A DNA stretch of 64,000 bases from RGVD01 sp040403075 (GCA_040403075.1 JBBALJ010000004.1:1-64000), one strand, 5' to 3'; positions 1 to 7,986 are shown, counted from the stretch's first letter. Made by a program: numbers and translations. The notes: generated by a model from the sequence alone, not told the origin.

Positions 1-1
1 A

Positions 2-331
2 TATGAAGTAACATTTAACCAATTGTCGGGAGGTAACTCCCGACAACACAACAAAAAAATAGGTTTAGATGATATAGCTCGCAGTCAGAACATGAGCAAA
101 GAAGAATTACTAAATGAGATTGAGAACATCGTGTATTCTGGTACCAAGCTAAATTTGAAAAGATACCTAAACGACTTGGCTGATGAAGAAACCATTGGTT
201 ATGTAATGGATTTCTTTAGAACCACTCCTGAAAACATGATTGATGCTGCCATGAGTGAGTTTGGTGACGAGTTTAATAAAGATGATTTACACCTAATGCT
301 AATACATTTTGTTAGCGAAATGGGTAATTAA
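2..331 (+). CDS. recQ: RecQ-family ATP-dependent DNA helicase, C-terminal fragment (cut by window edge)
   Basis: The frame is open to the left edge, so only the last ~109 codons are present; the TTG at 23 is not a real start. The fragment carries the C-terminal helix-rich tail typical of the long Bacteroidota RecQ helicases, recognised by phrases such as IGLDDIARSQNMSKEELLNE, IVYSGTKLNL and the terminal FVSEMGN. The helicase core and the RQC domain lie outside the window. RecQ unwinds DNA in recombination and fork repair. Assignment rests on my memory of the tail sequence of Bacteroides-type RecQ, not on catalytic motifs, which cannot be seen here. A strong two-way terminator follows. Confidence 0.75.
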   Translation, partial: YEVTFNQLSGGNSRQHNKKIGLDDIARSQNMSKEELLNEIENIVYSGTKLNLKRYLNDLADEETIGYVMDFFRTTPENMIDAAMSEFGDEFNKDDLHLMLIHFVSEMGN

Positions 332-348
332 TATCTGAAAATTATTAT

Positions 349-385
349 AACAAAAATGGCTTCTCATCGAGAAGCCATTTTTGTT
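349..385. terminator. Bidirectional intrinsic terminator
   Basis: A perfect 17-bp stem (349-365 with 369-385) closes a 3-base loop. It has T runs on both strands and lies between two convergent genes, recQ on plus and purH on minus. Confidence 0.9.
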
Positions 386-402
386 TTATACTCAAATTAT
401 TT

Positions 403-1932
403 TTAGTGTTTAAAATGTCTGATTCCACTAAAATACATCGACATTTTGTTTGCATTGCAGTAAGTAATTGATGCATCGTCTTTAATGGAACCACCTGGTT
501 GAATGACTGTCTTTATTCCTTCATTATTGGCTATTTCAACACAGTCAGGAAATGGGAAGAAAGCATCGCTGCTCATTACAGTGCCATTCAAATCAAACTC
601 AAATCCTTTTGCTTTGCTAATAGCTTGTTTCAAAGCATCTACGCGACTAGTTTGTCCGCATCCAATGCCCACCAATTGCTTGTTTTTAACCAACACAATG
701 GTGTTTGATTTCGCGTGTTTGCATATGATATCTGCAAATAACAAGTCGTTGATTTCTTTTTCTGTTGCAGCTACATCAGTTACTTGTTTTAGGTCGCTTG
801 CCATTAGTATTACAGAATCTTTATCTTGTTTAATTATACCGTTAAGAACCGTACGGAATAATTGAGTTTTAGGTAATTTCCCTTTTAATTTTAATATAAT
901 TCGGTTCTTCTTTGTTTGCAGAATATTTAATGCTTCAGCTGAATAATCAGGGGCAATTACTACTTCAAAAAATATTTTATCCATTTCTGAAGCAGTGGCT
1001 TCATCCACCGTTTTGTTTAAAACAATAACGCCACCAAAAGCAGATACAGGGTCTCCCGCCAAAGCATCTTTCCAAGCATTTGAAATGGTATCACGAGAGG
1101 ATAAACCACAAGGATTATTGTGTTTGATGATGGCAACGGTAGGCTCTGTAAAGTCTTCGATTAAATTAACTGCAGCATCTATATCCAACAAATTATTATA
1201 TGAAAGTTCTTTGCCATGCAATTTTTCTATCAATTCATTTAAGTTGCCATGGAAAACTCCTTGTTGATGTGGGTTTTCACCATATCTCAATGTAACAGCC
1301 TCTCCTAATTGAATGGCTTCTGTTTTTTGATTTGAATTCTCAGTTGAAAAATAATGATGAATTAGTGTATCATATTTTGAAGTCACTTCAAATGCCTTTG
1401 TAGCAAAAGCCCTTCTTTGCGATAAATCGGTAATGCCTTCTTGGGCGCTCAATAGGCTATGAAGTTGTACATAATCATTTTTATCACAAACAATGGCAAC
1501 ATCATTATAATTCTTGGCAGCGGCTCTAATTAGTGATACACCACCAATATCAATCTTTTCAATAATTTTTGATTCTTCATTTGTTGATTTTAAGGTCTCT
1601 TCAAACGGATATAAGTCAACAATCACAAGGTCGAAAAATGGAATTTCAAACTCCTTCACTTCTGCTTGGTCTTGGGTATTGCTTCGTCTAGCCAAAATAC
1701 CTCCAAAAACTTTTGGATGAAGTGTTTTAACCCTGCCACCCAGTATACTTGGATAATTTGTTAAATCTTCAACTCGGTTTACTTTAACACCCAATTTTTC
1801 AATAAAATCTTGGGTACCTCCAGTTGAGTAAATATTAACTCCCATTTTGCTAAGTAGTTCAAGGATAGGCTCTAAACCATCTTTATAAAATACAGAAATA
1901 AGGGCATTTTGAATATTGCGGGCTTCTTGCAT
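403..1932 (-). CDS. purH: Bifunctional AICAR transformylase / IMP cyclohydrolase PurH
   Basis: PurH catalyses the last two steps of de novo IMP synthesis: formylation of AICAR from 10-formyl-THF, and ring closure. The 509-residue product has an N-terminal methylglyoxal-synthase-like cyclohydrolase domain (GGRVKTLHP near residue 65) and a transformylase domain with RYGENPHQ at 216-223 and the catalytic KHNNPCG at 270-276. Length matches Bacteroidota PurH. I chose the ATG at 1932; the longer frame to 1956 would use TTG and add eight residues with no counterpart in the family. purQ and purM are elsewhere in the window, so the purine genes are dispersed. A TACTTTTG element lies just upstream. Confidence 0.97.
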   Translation of the reverse strand: MQEARNIQNALISVFYKDGLEPILELLSKMGVNIYSTGGTQDFIEKLGVKVNRVEDLTNYPSILGGRVKTLHPKVFGGILARRSNTQDQAEVKEFEIPFFDLVIVDLYPFEETLKSTNEESKIIEKIDIGGVSLIRAAAKNYNDVAIVCDKNDYVQLHSLLSAQEGITDLSQRRAFATKAFEVTSKYDTLIHHYFSTENSNQKTEAIQLGEAVTLRYGENPHQQGVFHGNLNELIEKLHGKELSYNNLLDIDAAVNLIEDFTEPTVAIIKHNNPCGLSSRDTISNAWKDALAGDPVSAFGGVIVLNKTVDEATASEMDKIFFEVVIAPDYSAEALNILQTKKNRIILKLKGKLPKTQLFRTVLNGIIKQDKDSVILMASDLKQVTDVAATEKEINDLLFADIICKHAKSNTIVLVKNKQLVGIGCGQTSRVDALKQAISKAKGFEFDLNGTVMSSDAFFPFPDCVEIANNEGIKTVIQPGGSIKDDASITYCNANKMSMYFSGIRHFKH

Positions 1933-1953
1933 AAGTGTGAAATTTTTGAGCCG

Positions 1954-1961
1954 CAAAAGTA
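1954..1961 (-). promoter_or_regulatory. Putative -7 promoter element of purH
   Basis: On the minus strand this reads TACTTTTG followed by CGGC. It fits the Bacteroidota TAnnTTTG -7 consensus and lies 22 bp before the purH ATG. No clear -33 TTG was identified. Confidence 0.45.
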
Positions 1962-1997
1962 GAATTTTGAAAGTCTAAAAACGAGATAATACTGAAT

Positions 1998-2486
1998 TTA
2001 TTTTCGATGATAAGTTTGAAAAGAAAAATCAAATTTGTTTTTCTCATCAGCGGCATGAAACTCATCTTGATTTAATTGCCAATACTCTTCTTGTAAGTCA
2101 GGAAAAAATGCATCAGCTTCAAAGCTATGGTGCATGCGGGTGAGGTAAACAGTATCAAGTATATCCATGGATTGCTGATAAATGCTATCTCCTCCTATGA
2201 TAAAAAGTTCTGTTTCGTTTTGTGATTTGGCAAAAGAAATGCCCTCATCAATGCTCTTGAAACAATAGGTCCCTTCAATATTTAACTCACTTCGAGAGAT
2301 GATAATGTTTGTTCTGTTGGGAAGGGGTTTTCCTATGCTTTCAAAAGTTTTACGACCCATCAATATGGCATGATGAGTCGTAAGGTTTTTAAAATATTTT
2401 AGGTCGGCAGGCAAATGGCAAAGCAATTGGTTGTTTTTTCCAATGCCATTGTTTTTATCTGCTGCTACTATGCATGATATTCTCAT
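1998..2486 (-). CDS. folA: Dihydrofolate reductase
   Basis: The enzyme reduces dihydrofolate to tetrahydrofolate with NADPH. The 162 residues match the usual FolA length. Visible motifs are the N-terminal AADKNNGIGKNNQLLCHLP, the substrate-binding acidic residue in LPADLKYFK, the cofactor stretch LMGRKTFESIGKPLPNR, and the later FIIGGDSIYQ. The ATG at 2486 overlaps by one base the TAA stop of the DUF3127 gene upstream (TAATG), which implies translational coupling. thyA, its usual metabolic partner, is about 25 kb away. Confidence 0.97.
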   Translation of the reverse strand: MRISCIVAADKNNGIGKNNQLLCHLPADLKYFKNLTTHHAILMGRKTFESIGKPLPNRTNIIISRSELNIEGTYCFKSIDEGISFAKSQNETELFIIGGDSIYQQSMDILDTVYLTRMHHSFEADAFFPDLQEEYWQLNQDEFHAADEKNKFDFSFQTYHRK

Positions 2487-2854
2487 TAAAACGGCAAATC
2501 ATCAGAAGCTGATTCTTCAGTAAATGTAGCAGGTTCAAAATTAGGGTTTGATGCTGGTGCTGAAGTTGCTGGTCGCGCTGGTGCTGCGGCTTGTCCAGTT
2601 TGCACTTTCCATGCTCTAAGTTCTGTAAACCAACGGCCATTGTATTCGCGACTTTCAGCATCAAAAAACACTGTAATTTCTTCACCCATTGAAAATGGGT
2701 TTTGGGTAATTTTATCTCCCCAAAGACTTAAACATATTTTTTTAGGGTATTGGTCGCCCGTTTCAATAATAAACTCTTGCTTGCGCCATTCGCCATTTTT
2801 ACCTTGTCCTGTAACCAATGGCAACATTTGAATTGCTTTTCCTTTAATCTCCAT
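2486..2854 (-). CDS. DUF3127 family protein with SSB-like acidic tail
   Basis: A 122-residue protein whose first ~85 residues match DUF3127, a small beta-rich family I recall as OB-fold-like (EIKGKAIQMLPLVTGQGKNG at the start; YNGRWFTELRAWKVQ at 71-85). Residues 86-110 form an Ala/Pro-rich linker and the last residues read SASDDLPF. This layout (OB-like domain, flexible linker, acidic tip ending in hydrophobic-Pro-Phe) mirrors single-stranded-DNA-binding protein. The ATG at 2854 is preferred over the TTG at 2869. It is translationally coupled to folA. Function is not established; ssDNA binding is an inference from architecture only. Confidence 0.85.
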   Translation of the reverse strand: MEIKGKAIQMLPLVTGQGKNGEWRKQEFIIETGDQYPKKICLSLWGDKITQNPFSMGEEITVFFDAESREYNGRWFTELRAWKVQTGQAAAPARPATSAPASNPNFEPATFTEESASDDLPF

Positions 2855-2958
2855 GATGGCAAATTTCAAAAATTTGTTTGATTAATAAAATTTTGTGGGA
2901 AAGTTTTTAGAATTTGAGCCTTCAACTAAATAATCAAAATAGATTGAAAAGTATTTTC

Positions 2959-3762
2959 CTAAACGTTTAACATTTCTTTGGCAAACTCAGCATTAAGCAG
3001 TTCCACCAAATGGTCTGTTCTTAGATTTTCGGTTATCTTACCTTCTTTTACAAACGAGACAGTTCCCCGCTCCTCGCTCACCACTAGCACCACCGCATCG
3101 GTTTGTTCCGTTATACCTATGGCTGATAAATGTCTAAGTCCATATTTATTTAACAAATCCGGGTTATCGCTTACTGGAAGAACACAATTGGCAGCTTTAA
3201 TTTTGCCTTTGCTTATAATCACAGCTCCATCGTGAAGAGGGCTGGTTTTGTTGAAAATAGCAATGAGTAAACGTCTAGTCACTTCGCCCTCAATTATTTC
3301 ACCGGTAGCAGCAATCATGCGCATCTCGCTCGTTTTGGGTAATACGATGATGGCTCCTGAATTGGTTTCAGCCAACACTTTGCAAGCATCCACAATGTCT
3401 TCGTAATTGTTTGAAAAACTTTCTTCAATCTTCCATTTCCATGGAAAAATATTCCACCAGTTTTTATTTTCTGCCAAAAATGAGGTGCGACCAATGATGA
3501 GTAGGAATTTTCTAATTTCTTGCTGAAAAACAATGAGAACAGCTATAATACCCACTTGGGTAAATTGCCCCAAAATTTTCTCTAGCAAAGGCATTTCGAA
3601 GTATTTTACCAACAACCAAAAGATATAAATAGTAATAAGACCAATAAGGATGTTAAAGGCTAAACTACCTTTTAGGCGCTTAAAAAGCTGCCACGATAGC
3701 ACCAGCACCAACAGCACATCTATCAAGTTGATAAGCGTAAATTTATAACTTAAAATTTCCAT
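2959..3762 (-). CDS. cdaA: Diadenylate cyclase CdaA (c-di-AMP synthase)
   Basis: The enzyme condenses two ATP to cyclic di-AMP at the inner membrane. There are three hydrophobic N-terminal segments (about residues 12-27, 36-54, 68-80) followed by a DisA_N/DAC domain. The DGA motif is at 178-180 (LHDGAVII). The second signature motif, usually Arg-His-Arg, reads Arg-His-Leu at 210-212 (GLRHLSAIGITE), which is a notable change. Length (267) is normal. In many Bacteroidota folP directly precedes cdaA; here a small membrane-protein gene and a palindromic repeat lie between them. Confidence 0.93.
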   Translation of the reverse strand: MEILSYKFTLINLIDVLLVLVLSWQLFKRLKGSLAFNILIGLITIYIFWLLVKYFEMPLLEKILGQFTQVGIIAVLIVFQQEIRKFLLIIGRTSFLAENKNWWNIFPWKWKIEESFSNNYEDIVDACKVLAETNSGAIIVLPKTSEMRMIAATGEIIEGEVTRRLLIAIFNKTSPLHDGAVIISKGKIKAANCVLPVSDNPDLLNKYGLRHLSAIGITEQTDAVVLVVSEERGTVSFVKEGKITENLRTDHLVELLNAEFAKEMLNV

Positions 3763-3823
3763 TTCTTAACTTGCGATAATATGAAAAAATGTTGAAATTG
3801 GCTAAAAATATACCCACCCCTAA

Positions 3824-3839
3824 CCCCTCCAAGGAGGGG
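3824..3839. repeat. Extragenic GC-rich palindrome (REP-like)
   Basis: A perfect CCCCTCC-AA-GGAGGGG palindrome inside a C-rich stretch (ACCCACCCCTAACCCCTCC). I recall this C/T-rich palindrome as a common dispersed extragenic repeat in Bacteroidota genomes. It stands out strongly from the AT-rich surroundings. Only one copy is seen in this window. Confidence 0.6.
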
Positions 3840-3858
3840 AATGGCAGCCCGCAAAGCC

Positions 3859-3876
3859 GTTTACCCGAGGGTAAAC
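3859..3876. repeat. 18-bp perfect palindrome beside the REP-like element
   Basis: GTTTACCC-GA-GGGTAAAC, a perfect inverted repeat 19 bp beyond the preceding palindrome and 13 bp from the stop of the minus-strand membrane-protein gene. It could be the far part of the same repeat unit, or act as a terminator for that gene. Confidence 0.6.
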
Positions 3877-3889
3877 TTTAAATTTCAAC

Positions 3890-4363
3890 TTATTTGTCAA
3901 TAGAATTAAGGGAGTCAATTAAAATTTTGACATCCGCAATTCTAATGGTATCTGAGTTTGAGCGGTATTTAGCGAAGTTGTTAAACAGCTCAATTTCTTT
4001 CTTTTCCTTTTGTTTTAAGTTATAAATATAAAAGTAATTTGTTGACGTCAAACCTATGCAAATGCTAGCAATAACGATAATATACCAATTGCTTATTTTA
4101 TATGGAACTTTCGAAAATCTAGTTTCATTTATTTGCATCTTGTTTGAGTAAGATTTTAATTTATAAATCACAATTGCACAACTAATTATTGTAACAATAA
4201 TTAGCATTGTTGTGAAACTGACAGAAAATGTTAAATCTAGTCCCTCTATAGTATCAACAAGTAAAAAGTATAAGGATAAAAACAGTAATAAAGTTAAAAT
4301 AAAAAATGATGTTGTAGAGATCATCAAGATCTTTACTAACCTAATAATTTCAGATTTTTTCAT
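3890..4363 (-). CDS. Hypothetical membrane protein (157 aa)
   Basis: I do not recognise a family. From the ATG at 4363 the protein has three likely membrane segments: two close to the N terminus (ISTTSFFILTLLLFLSLYFL and then a Phe/Thr/Ile-rich stretch) and one near residue 108 (NWYIIVIASICIGLTS). A charged C-terminal tail follows. The alternative TTG at 4426 would overlap the end of folP and is less likely. It sits between folP and cdaA, a pair that is usually adjacent, so it looks like a lineage-specific insertion. No function is proposed. Confidence 0.6.
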   Translation of the reverse strand: MKKSEIIRLVKILMISTTSFFILTLLLFLSLYFLLVDTIEGLDLTFSVSFTTMLIIVTIISCAIVIYKLKSYSNKMQINETRFSKVPYKISNWYIIVIASICIGLTSTNYFYIYNLKQKEKKEIELFNNFAKYRSNSDTIRIADVKILIDSLNSIDK

Positions 4364-4407
4364 TTGTCTATTTTGGTTTTTAACCCTCTGTTTTAATATT
4401 AAGATCT

Positions 4408-5253
4408 TTAATTCACCATTCCCCAATAAACATTCACTGCTTCCACCGCTTCTTTCACATCATGCACCCTAAGTATATTAGCACCTTTCATCAGGGCAAT
4501 GGTATTGGCGGCAGTGGTTCCGTTTAGTGCGCCATTGGCATCGGTTTGGGTAATGTGTTGTATCATTTTCTTACGTGACATTCCAACTAATATAGGTAAT
4601 TCAAATATCTTAAACCTTTCGAGTCTGTTAAGTAAATCGTAATTGTGTTCCATGGTTTTGCCAAACCCAAATCCAGGGTCTATGATAATATCAGCCACTC
4701 CATTTGCATTTAGGTATTCCACTTTAGGAATAAAGTAATTAATAATGTCTAGCACCACATCATTATAGTTAGGCTTATGCTGCATGGTTTTGCTATTGCC
4801 TTGTTTATGCATCATGATGTATGGCACTTTGTGTTTTATAACGATATCAAACATGGCTACATCATCATCTCCTGCTGACACATCATTTATGATAACTGCA
4901 CCAGCTTGTATGGCTTCATCCGCCACCTTGGCACTAAAGGTATCAATGGAAATCAACACATCTGGAAAGTGCTTTACTATCGCTTCAATGGCGGGTATAG
5001 CTGCTTTTAGTTCGGCTTCTTCGCCTATCATATCTGCTCCAGGTCTCGTAGATTGTGCGCCCACATCAATAAAGCTAGCGCCTTCACTGAGCATTTTCTC
5101 GGTTTGTGCCAAGGCCGAGTCTATTGATAGGTGTTTGCCTCCATCAAAAAAGCTGTCTTGGGTAATATTTAGGATACCCATTACCAGTGGTTTTTCAGTA
5201 TTAACAAGCCTTCCACCACAATTAAGAATATTTTTAGTTCTAATTACTTGCAA
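4408..5253 (-). CDS. folP: Dihydropteroate synthase
   Basis: FolP joins para-aminobenzoate to dihydropterin pyrophosphate in folate synthesis. The 281-residue TIM-barrel protein shows the family signatures LVMGILNITQDSFFDGG (pterin binding), GASFIDVGAQSTRPGA, and later IIIDPGFGFGKTMEHN and LVGMSRKKMI. The C terminus has the expected IALMKGANILRVHDVKEA. It is divergent from the DUF1599 gene, which is the standard Bacteroidota arrangement, with an 84-bp shared intergenic region. The site of sulfonamide action is this enzyme in general; nothing unusual is seen in it. Confidence 0.97.
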   Translation of the reverse strand: MQVIRTKNILNCGGRLVNTEKPLVMGILNITQDSFFDGGKHLSIDSALAQTEKMLSEGASFIDVGAQSTRPGADMIGEEAELKAAIPAIEAIVKHFPDVLISIDTFSAKVADEAIQAGAVIINDVSAGDDDVAMFDIVIKHKVPYIMMHKQGNSKTMQHKPNYNDVVLDIINYFIPKVEYLNANGVADIIIDPGFGFGKTMEHNYDLLNRLERFKIFELPILVGMSRKKMIQHITQTDANGALNGTTAANTIALMKGANILRVHDVKEAVEAVNVYWGMVN

Positions 5254-5337
5254 TTTGAATACAGGGTTTATTTTTGTGCAATAATACAGCTATTGCACGT
5301 TTGACTATATACATTCGTAAAAATTGGCTTCGAACTT

Positions 5338-5874
5338 ATGAATAAAACATCTATTGAATTTGATAATGCTATAAAAACTTGCCGAGAGGTTTTTATAAAA
5401 AAACATAAAGATTATGGTACATCATGGCGTATCATGCGTGTATCATCCATATTGGATCAAATATTTATCAAAGCAACCCGCATTCGCACCATTGAGGAAA
5501 AAGGAATGATGAAAGTGAATGAAGGCATTGAACCAGAATACATGGGTATCATCAATTATTGTGTGATGGGATTGATACAAATTGAATTGAAAAACGAAAC
5601 TGAGATAGAACTAAGTGAGGAAAGGGTATCTACTTTGTATGATAAATATATAAAAGCTTGTAAAGATTTGATGATGGAAAAGAACCATGACTATGGCGAG
5701 GTTTGGCGTAATATGCAGGTGAGTACTTTTACAGATATGCTTTTGATGCGCATACACCGCATGAGACAGATACTTGAAAACGATGGAAGAACCATTATGA
5801 GTGAAGGAATAGACTCCAACTTAATGGATATGGTAAACTATTCTGTTTTTGCATTAATTAGAATGAAAGAATAA
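5338..5874 (+). CDS. DUF1599 domain protein with an internal duplication
   Basis: A 178-residue protein of the DUF1599 family, a mostly helical Bacteroidota family of unknown function. The sequence is an evident tandem duplication: both halves share the pattern C(R/K)-x-KxxDYG-x-WR-x-M-x-VS, then R-x-x-R-x-R-x-I, then EGI and NY-x-V (first half about residues 14-84, second 104-175). It begins an operon with the DoxX-like gene (6 bp later) and probably aroK. The pairing folP / DUF1599 / BT_3928-like is conserved across Bacteroidota as I remember it, but the role is unknown. Confidence 0.85.
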   Translation: MNKTSIEFDNAIKTCREVFIKKHKDYGTSWRIMRVSSILDQIFIKATRIRTIEEKGMMKVNEGIEPEYMGIINYCVMGLIQIELKNETEIELSEERVSTLYDKYIKACKDLMMEKNHDYGEVWRNMQVSTFTDMLLMRIHRMRQILENDGRTIMSEGIDSNLMDMVNYSVFALIRMKE

Positions 5875-5880
5875 AAAATT

Positions 5881-6999
5881 ATGATGAAAATAATAACACA
5901 GTTCAGCCGCATTTTTGTCGGTATTTTATTTATCATTTCGGGTCTTATCAAAGCCAATGATACATTAGGTTTCAGTTATAAGTTAGATGAATATTTTGAA
6001 GTATTTCATATGCCATTTTTTGCTCCTTATGCAGTAGCACTGGCAATGTTTATTTGTATTTTCGAGATTATGTGTGGAGTAGCATTATTACTGGGTGCAT
6101 TTGCTCGATTGAATGCATGGTTATTGTTATTGATGATAATATTTTTTACCCTATTAACAGGCTATTCTGCCATTACAGGAAAAGTTACAGATTGTGGATG
6201 TTTTGGTGATGCAATCAAATTAAAACCCATTGAATCATTTTATAAGGATTTGGTTTTATTGGTGCTTATCTTGTTCATATTTATTGGGGTTAAACACATC
6301 AAACCTTTGTTTAATAAAGGCATTAACAGTATTGCCATTTACACCTCATTTAGTGTTATAACATTCTTCACTTTTTATACCTATATGTTTTTGCCCGTTA
6401 AAGATTTTTTACCGTATAAAGTGGGTAATGATATCAGAGAGAAAATGGTTTGTCCTCCTGGCTCACCAACTGATTCTATGGTAATGGTATTTATCTATAC
6501 AAAAGGAGGACAAGATTATGAATTTGATATGAACCATATACCCGATGATACAACATTTATTTTTAAAGACAGAAAAGACAAATTGGTGAGAGAGGGTTGT
6601 AAGCCACCCATTCACGATTTCAAATTATATGATGCAGGTGGTGTTGAATATACCGATTCATTATTGAATGATGAAGGTTATAAATTGATTTTGGTTCAGA
6701 AAAAAATTGACGAAGGAAGAATTGGGGAAGAAGCCAAAATTGCAAAGCTTGCCAATGATTGGACAAGCAAATCAAACCTTAAGTTTTGGGCATTAACTTC
6801 AAGTGGCAAAGACCAATTAGAAGCATACCGTCATGAACATCAATTTGCTTTTCCATATTACTCAATGGATCAGGTTCCATTGAAATCAATTATACGTTCA
6901 AACCCAGGTGTGATACTAATGAAGAAAAGCACCATCGTAAAAAAATGGAGTGCTTATAATTTGCCAAGTTATGAGGTGGTATTAAGGTATATGAAATAA
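5881..6999 (+). CDS. BT_3928-type DoxX-like membrane protein
   Basis: A 372-residue inner-membrane protein. The N-terminal ~150 residues form a DoxX-like four-helix membrane domain (FSRIFVGILFIISGLIKAND at 8-27, later LLLGAFARLNAWLLLLM and GKVTDCGCFGD). A fifth hydrophobic segment follows near residue 150-170. The soluble C-terminal part (about 180-372) has a weak thioredoxin-like look (KFWALTSSGKD, IRSNPGVILMKKSTIVKKW) but no CxxC redox motif. It matches the Bacteroidota BT_3928 family. The CGC in the membrane domain is conserved in DoxX/MauE-like proteins and may be redox active. The biochemical role is unknown. Confidence 0.8.
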   Translation: MMKIITQFSRIFVGILFIISGLIKANDTLGFSYKLDEYFEVFHMPFFAPYAVALAMFICIFEIMCGVALLLGAFARLNAWLLLLMIIFFTLLTGYSAITGKVTDCGCFGDAIKLKPIESFYKDLVLLVLILFIFIGVKHIKPLFNKGINSIAIYTSFSVITFFTFYTYMFLPVKDFLPYKVGNDIREKMVCPPGSPTDSMVMVFIYTKGGQDYEFDMNHIPDDTTFIFKDRKDKLVREGCKPPIHDFKLYDAGGVEYTDSLLNDEGYKLILVQKKIDEGRIGEEAKIAKLANDWTSKSNLKFWALTSSGKDQLEAYRHEHQFAFPYYSMDQVPLKSIIRSNPGVILMKKSTIVKKWSAYNLPSYEVVLRYMK

Positions 7000-7014
7000 T
7001 AGCAAATACATTCA

Positions 7015-7521
7015 TTGCAAGAAAACATATATATACTTGGTATGCCAGGAAGTGGCAAGAGCACATGGGGTAAGCGATTAGCTAATTCTCTTAAGTATGA
7101 TTTTGTAGATTTAGATTTGATGATTGAAGAACATGAAAGCTCTTCAATTGAACAAATATTTATTAAAAAAGGAGAGGATTATTTTAGGTCGATAGAAAAA
7201 AAAATCCTTCATCTCACAGCAGATTATACTAACACCATTGTTGCCTGTGGAGGCGGTACTCCCTGCTTTTTTGATAATATGAATTGGATAAATTCGAATG
7301 GGAAAAGCATTTATTTTAGGGCAAAAACAGCACTTCTTTTAGATAGAATTGAAGGTAGCAAGACACAAAGACCGCTGTTTTTAGGGATGTCGCGAGATAA
7401 AATGAAAGAAAAAATTGAAGAATTATTGAGGATTAGGGAGCCCTTTTATTTGAAGGCAAATGTGCATATTAACTTGCCCGTAAAGACACTTAAAGAGATT
7501 GTAAATCAGGTTGTTATATAG
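7015..7521 (+). CDS. aroK: Shikimate kinase
   Basis: AroK phosphorylates shikimate in the chorismate pathway. The 168-residue P-loop protein has Walker A GMPGSGKST at 9-17, the DLD of FVDLDLMIEE (shikimate binding), and ACGGGTPCF. The start is TTG at 7015: the frame is closed by TAG at 7000-7002 and the next ATG would fall inside the P-loop, so no ATG start is possible. It follows the DoxX-like gene by 15 bp and is probably cotranscribed. A weak terminator follows. Confidence 0.94.
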   Translation: MQENIYILGMPGSGKSTWGKRLANSLKYDFVDLDLMIEEHESSSIEQIFIKKGEDYFRSIEKKILHLTADYTNTIVACGGGTPCFFDNMNWINSNGKSIYFRAKTALLLDRIEGSKTQRPLFLGMSRDKMKEKIEELLRIREPFYLKANVHINLPVKTLKEIVNQVVI

Positions 7522-7582
7522 ATTTTCTTCAAGGCGTTTTGACTGTCAATCCAACAAATACGCTGCTTTTGTTGATAAGCTG

Positions 7583-7606
7583 TGAAAATTATTTTCATTT
7601 TTTTTT
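7583..7606 (+). terminator. Weak intrinsic terminator after aroK
   Basis: TGAAAAT and ATTTTCA form a short AT-only stem, followed by nine T. The stem is weak, so termination here is uncertain. Confidence 0.4.
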
Positions 7607-7627
7607 GCCTTTAAGCCCCGAAAACAC

Positions 7628-7657
7628 TTGACATTTCGTATTCAATTAGTACATTCG
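7628..7657 (+). promoter_or_regulatory. Putative promoter of the HU gene
   Basis: A -33 TTG (7628-7630) and a -7 TACATTCG (7650-7657) lie 19 bp apart, close to the Bacteroidota TTG / TAnnTTTG arrangement. The predicted start of transcription is near 7664, which gives a leader of about 28 bases. Confidence 0.55.
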
Positions 7658-7691
7658 TTTAGTATTACAAACCAATAAAACATTTTTAATT

Positions 7692-7964
7692 ATGAACAAA
7701 TCAGATTTAATCGACAACATGGCAAAAGCTGCTGGTGTAACTAAAGTTCAAGCTACAGCTGCTTTAGATTCATTCATGGCTTCTACTCAAACAGCTTTGA
7801 AAAAAGGTGACAAAGTAATCCTAGTAGGATTCGGTACTTTCTCAGTAACTAAACGTGCTGCTCGTAAAGGACGTAACCCTCAAACAGGTAAAGAAATTAA
7901 CATCCCTGCAAAAAAAGTTGTGAAATTCAAAGCAGGTTCAGGTTTACAAGCTAAAGTAAAATAA
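7692..7964 (+). CDS. hup: HU-family nucleoid DNA-binding protein
   Basis: A 90-residue HU/IHF-type architectural protein that bends and compacts DNA as a dimer. It has the N-terminal helical dimer domain (MNKSDLIDNMAKAAGVTK), the FGTFSV beta turn, and the DNA-binding arm RKGRNPQTGKEINIPAKKV containing the conserved RNPQTG with the intercalating proline. It is monocistronic, with its own promoter and strong terminator. Codon use is enriched in a few preferred codons (GCT, GTA, CGT), as expected of a highly expressed gene. Confidence 0.97.
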   Translation: MNKSDLIDNMAKAAGVTKVQATAALDSFMASTQTALKKGDKVILVGFGTFSVTKRAARKGRNPQTGKEINIPAKKVVKFKAGSGLQAKVK

Positions 7965-7986
7965 TTTTTTACCAGATATTGTAATC

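Noticed and set aside
499..865. Plus-strand open frames inside purH
   Set aside because: They lie entirely opposite a strongly conserved gene, have low-complexity composition and no recognisable motif; shadow frames.
3811..3876. GC-rich palindromes as a complete insertion sequence or MITE
   Set aside because: No target-site duplication and no second copy in the window; called only as extragenic palindromes.
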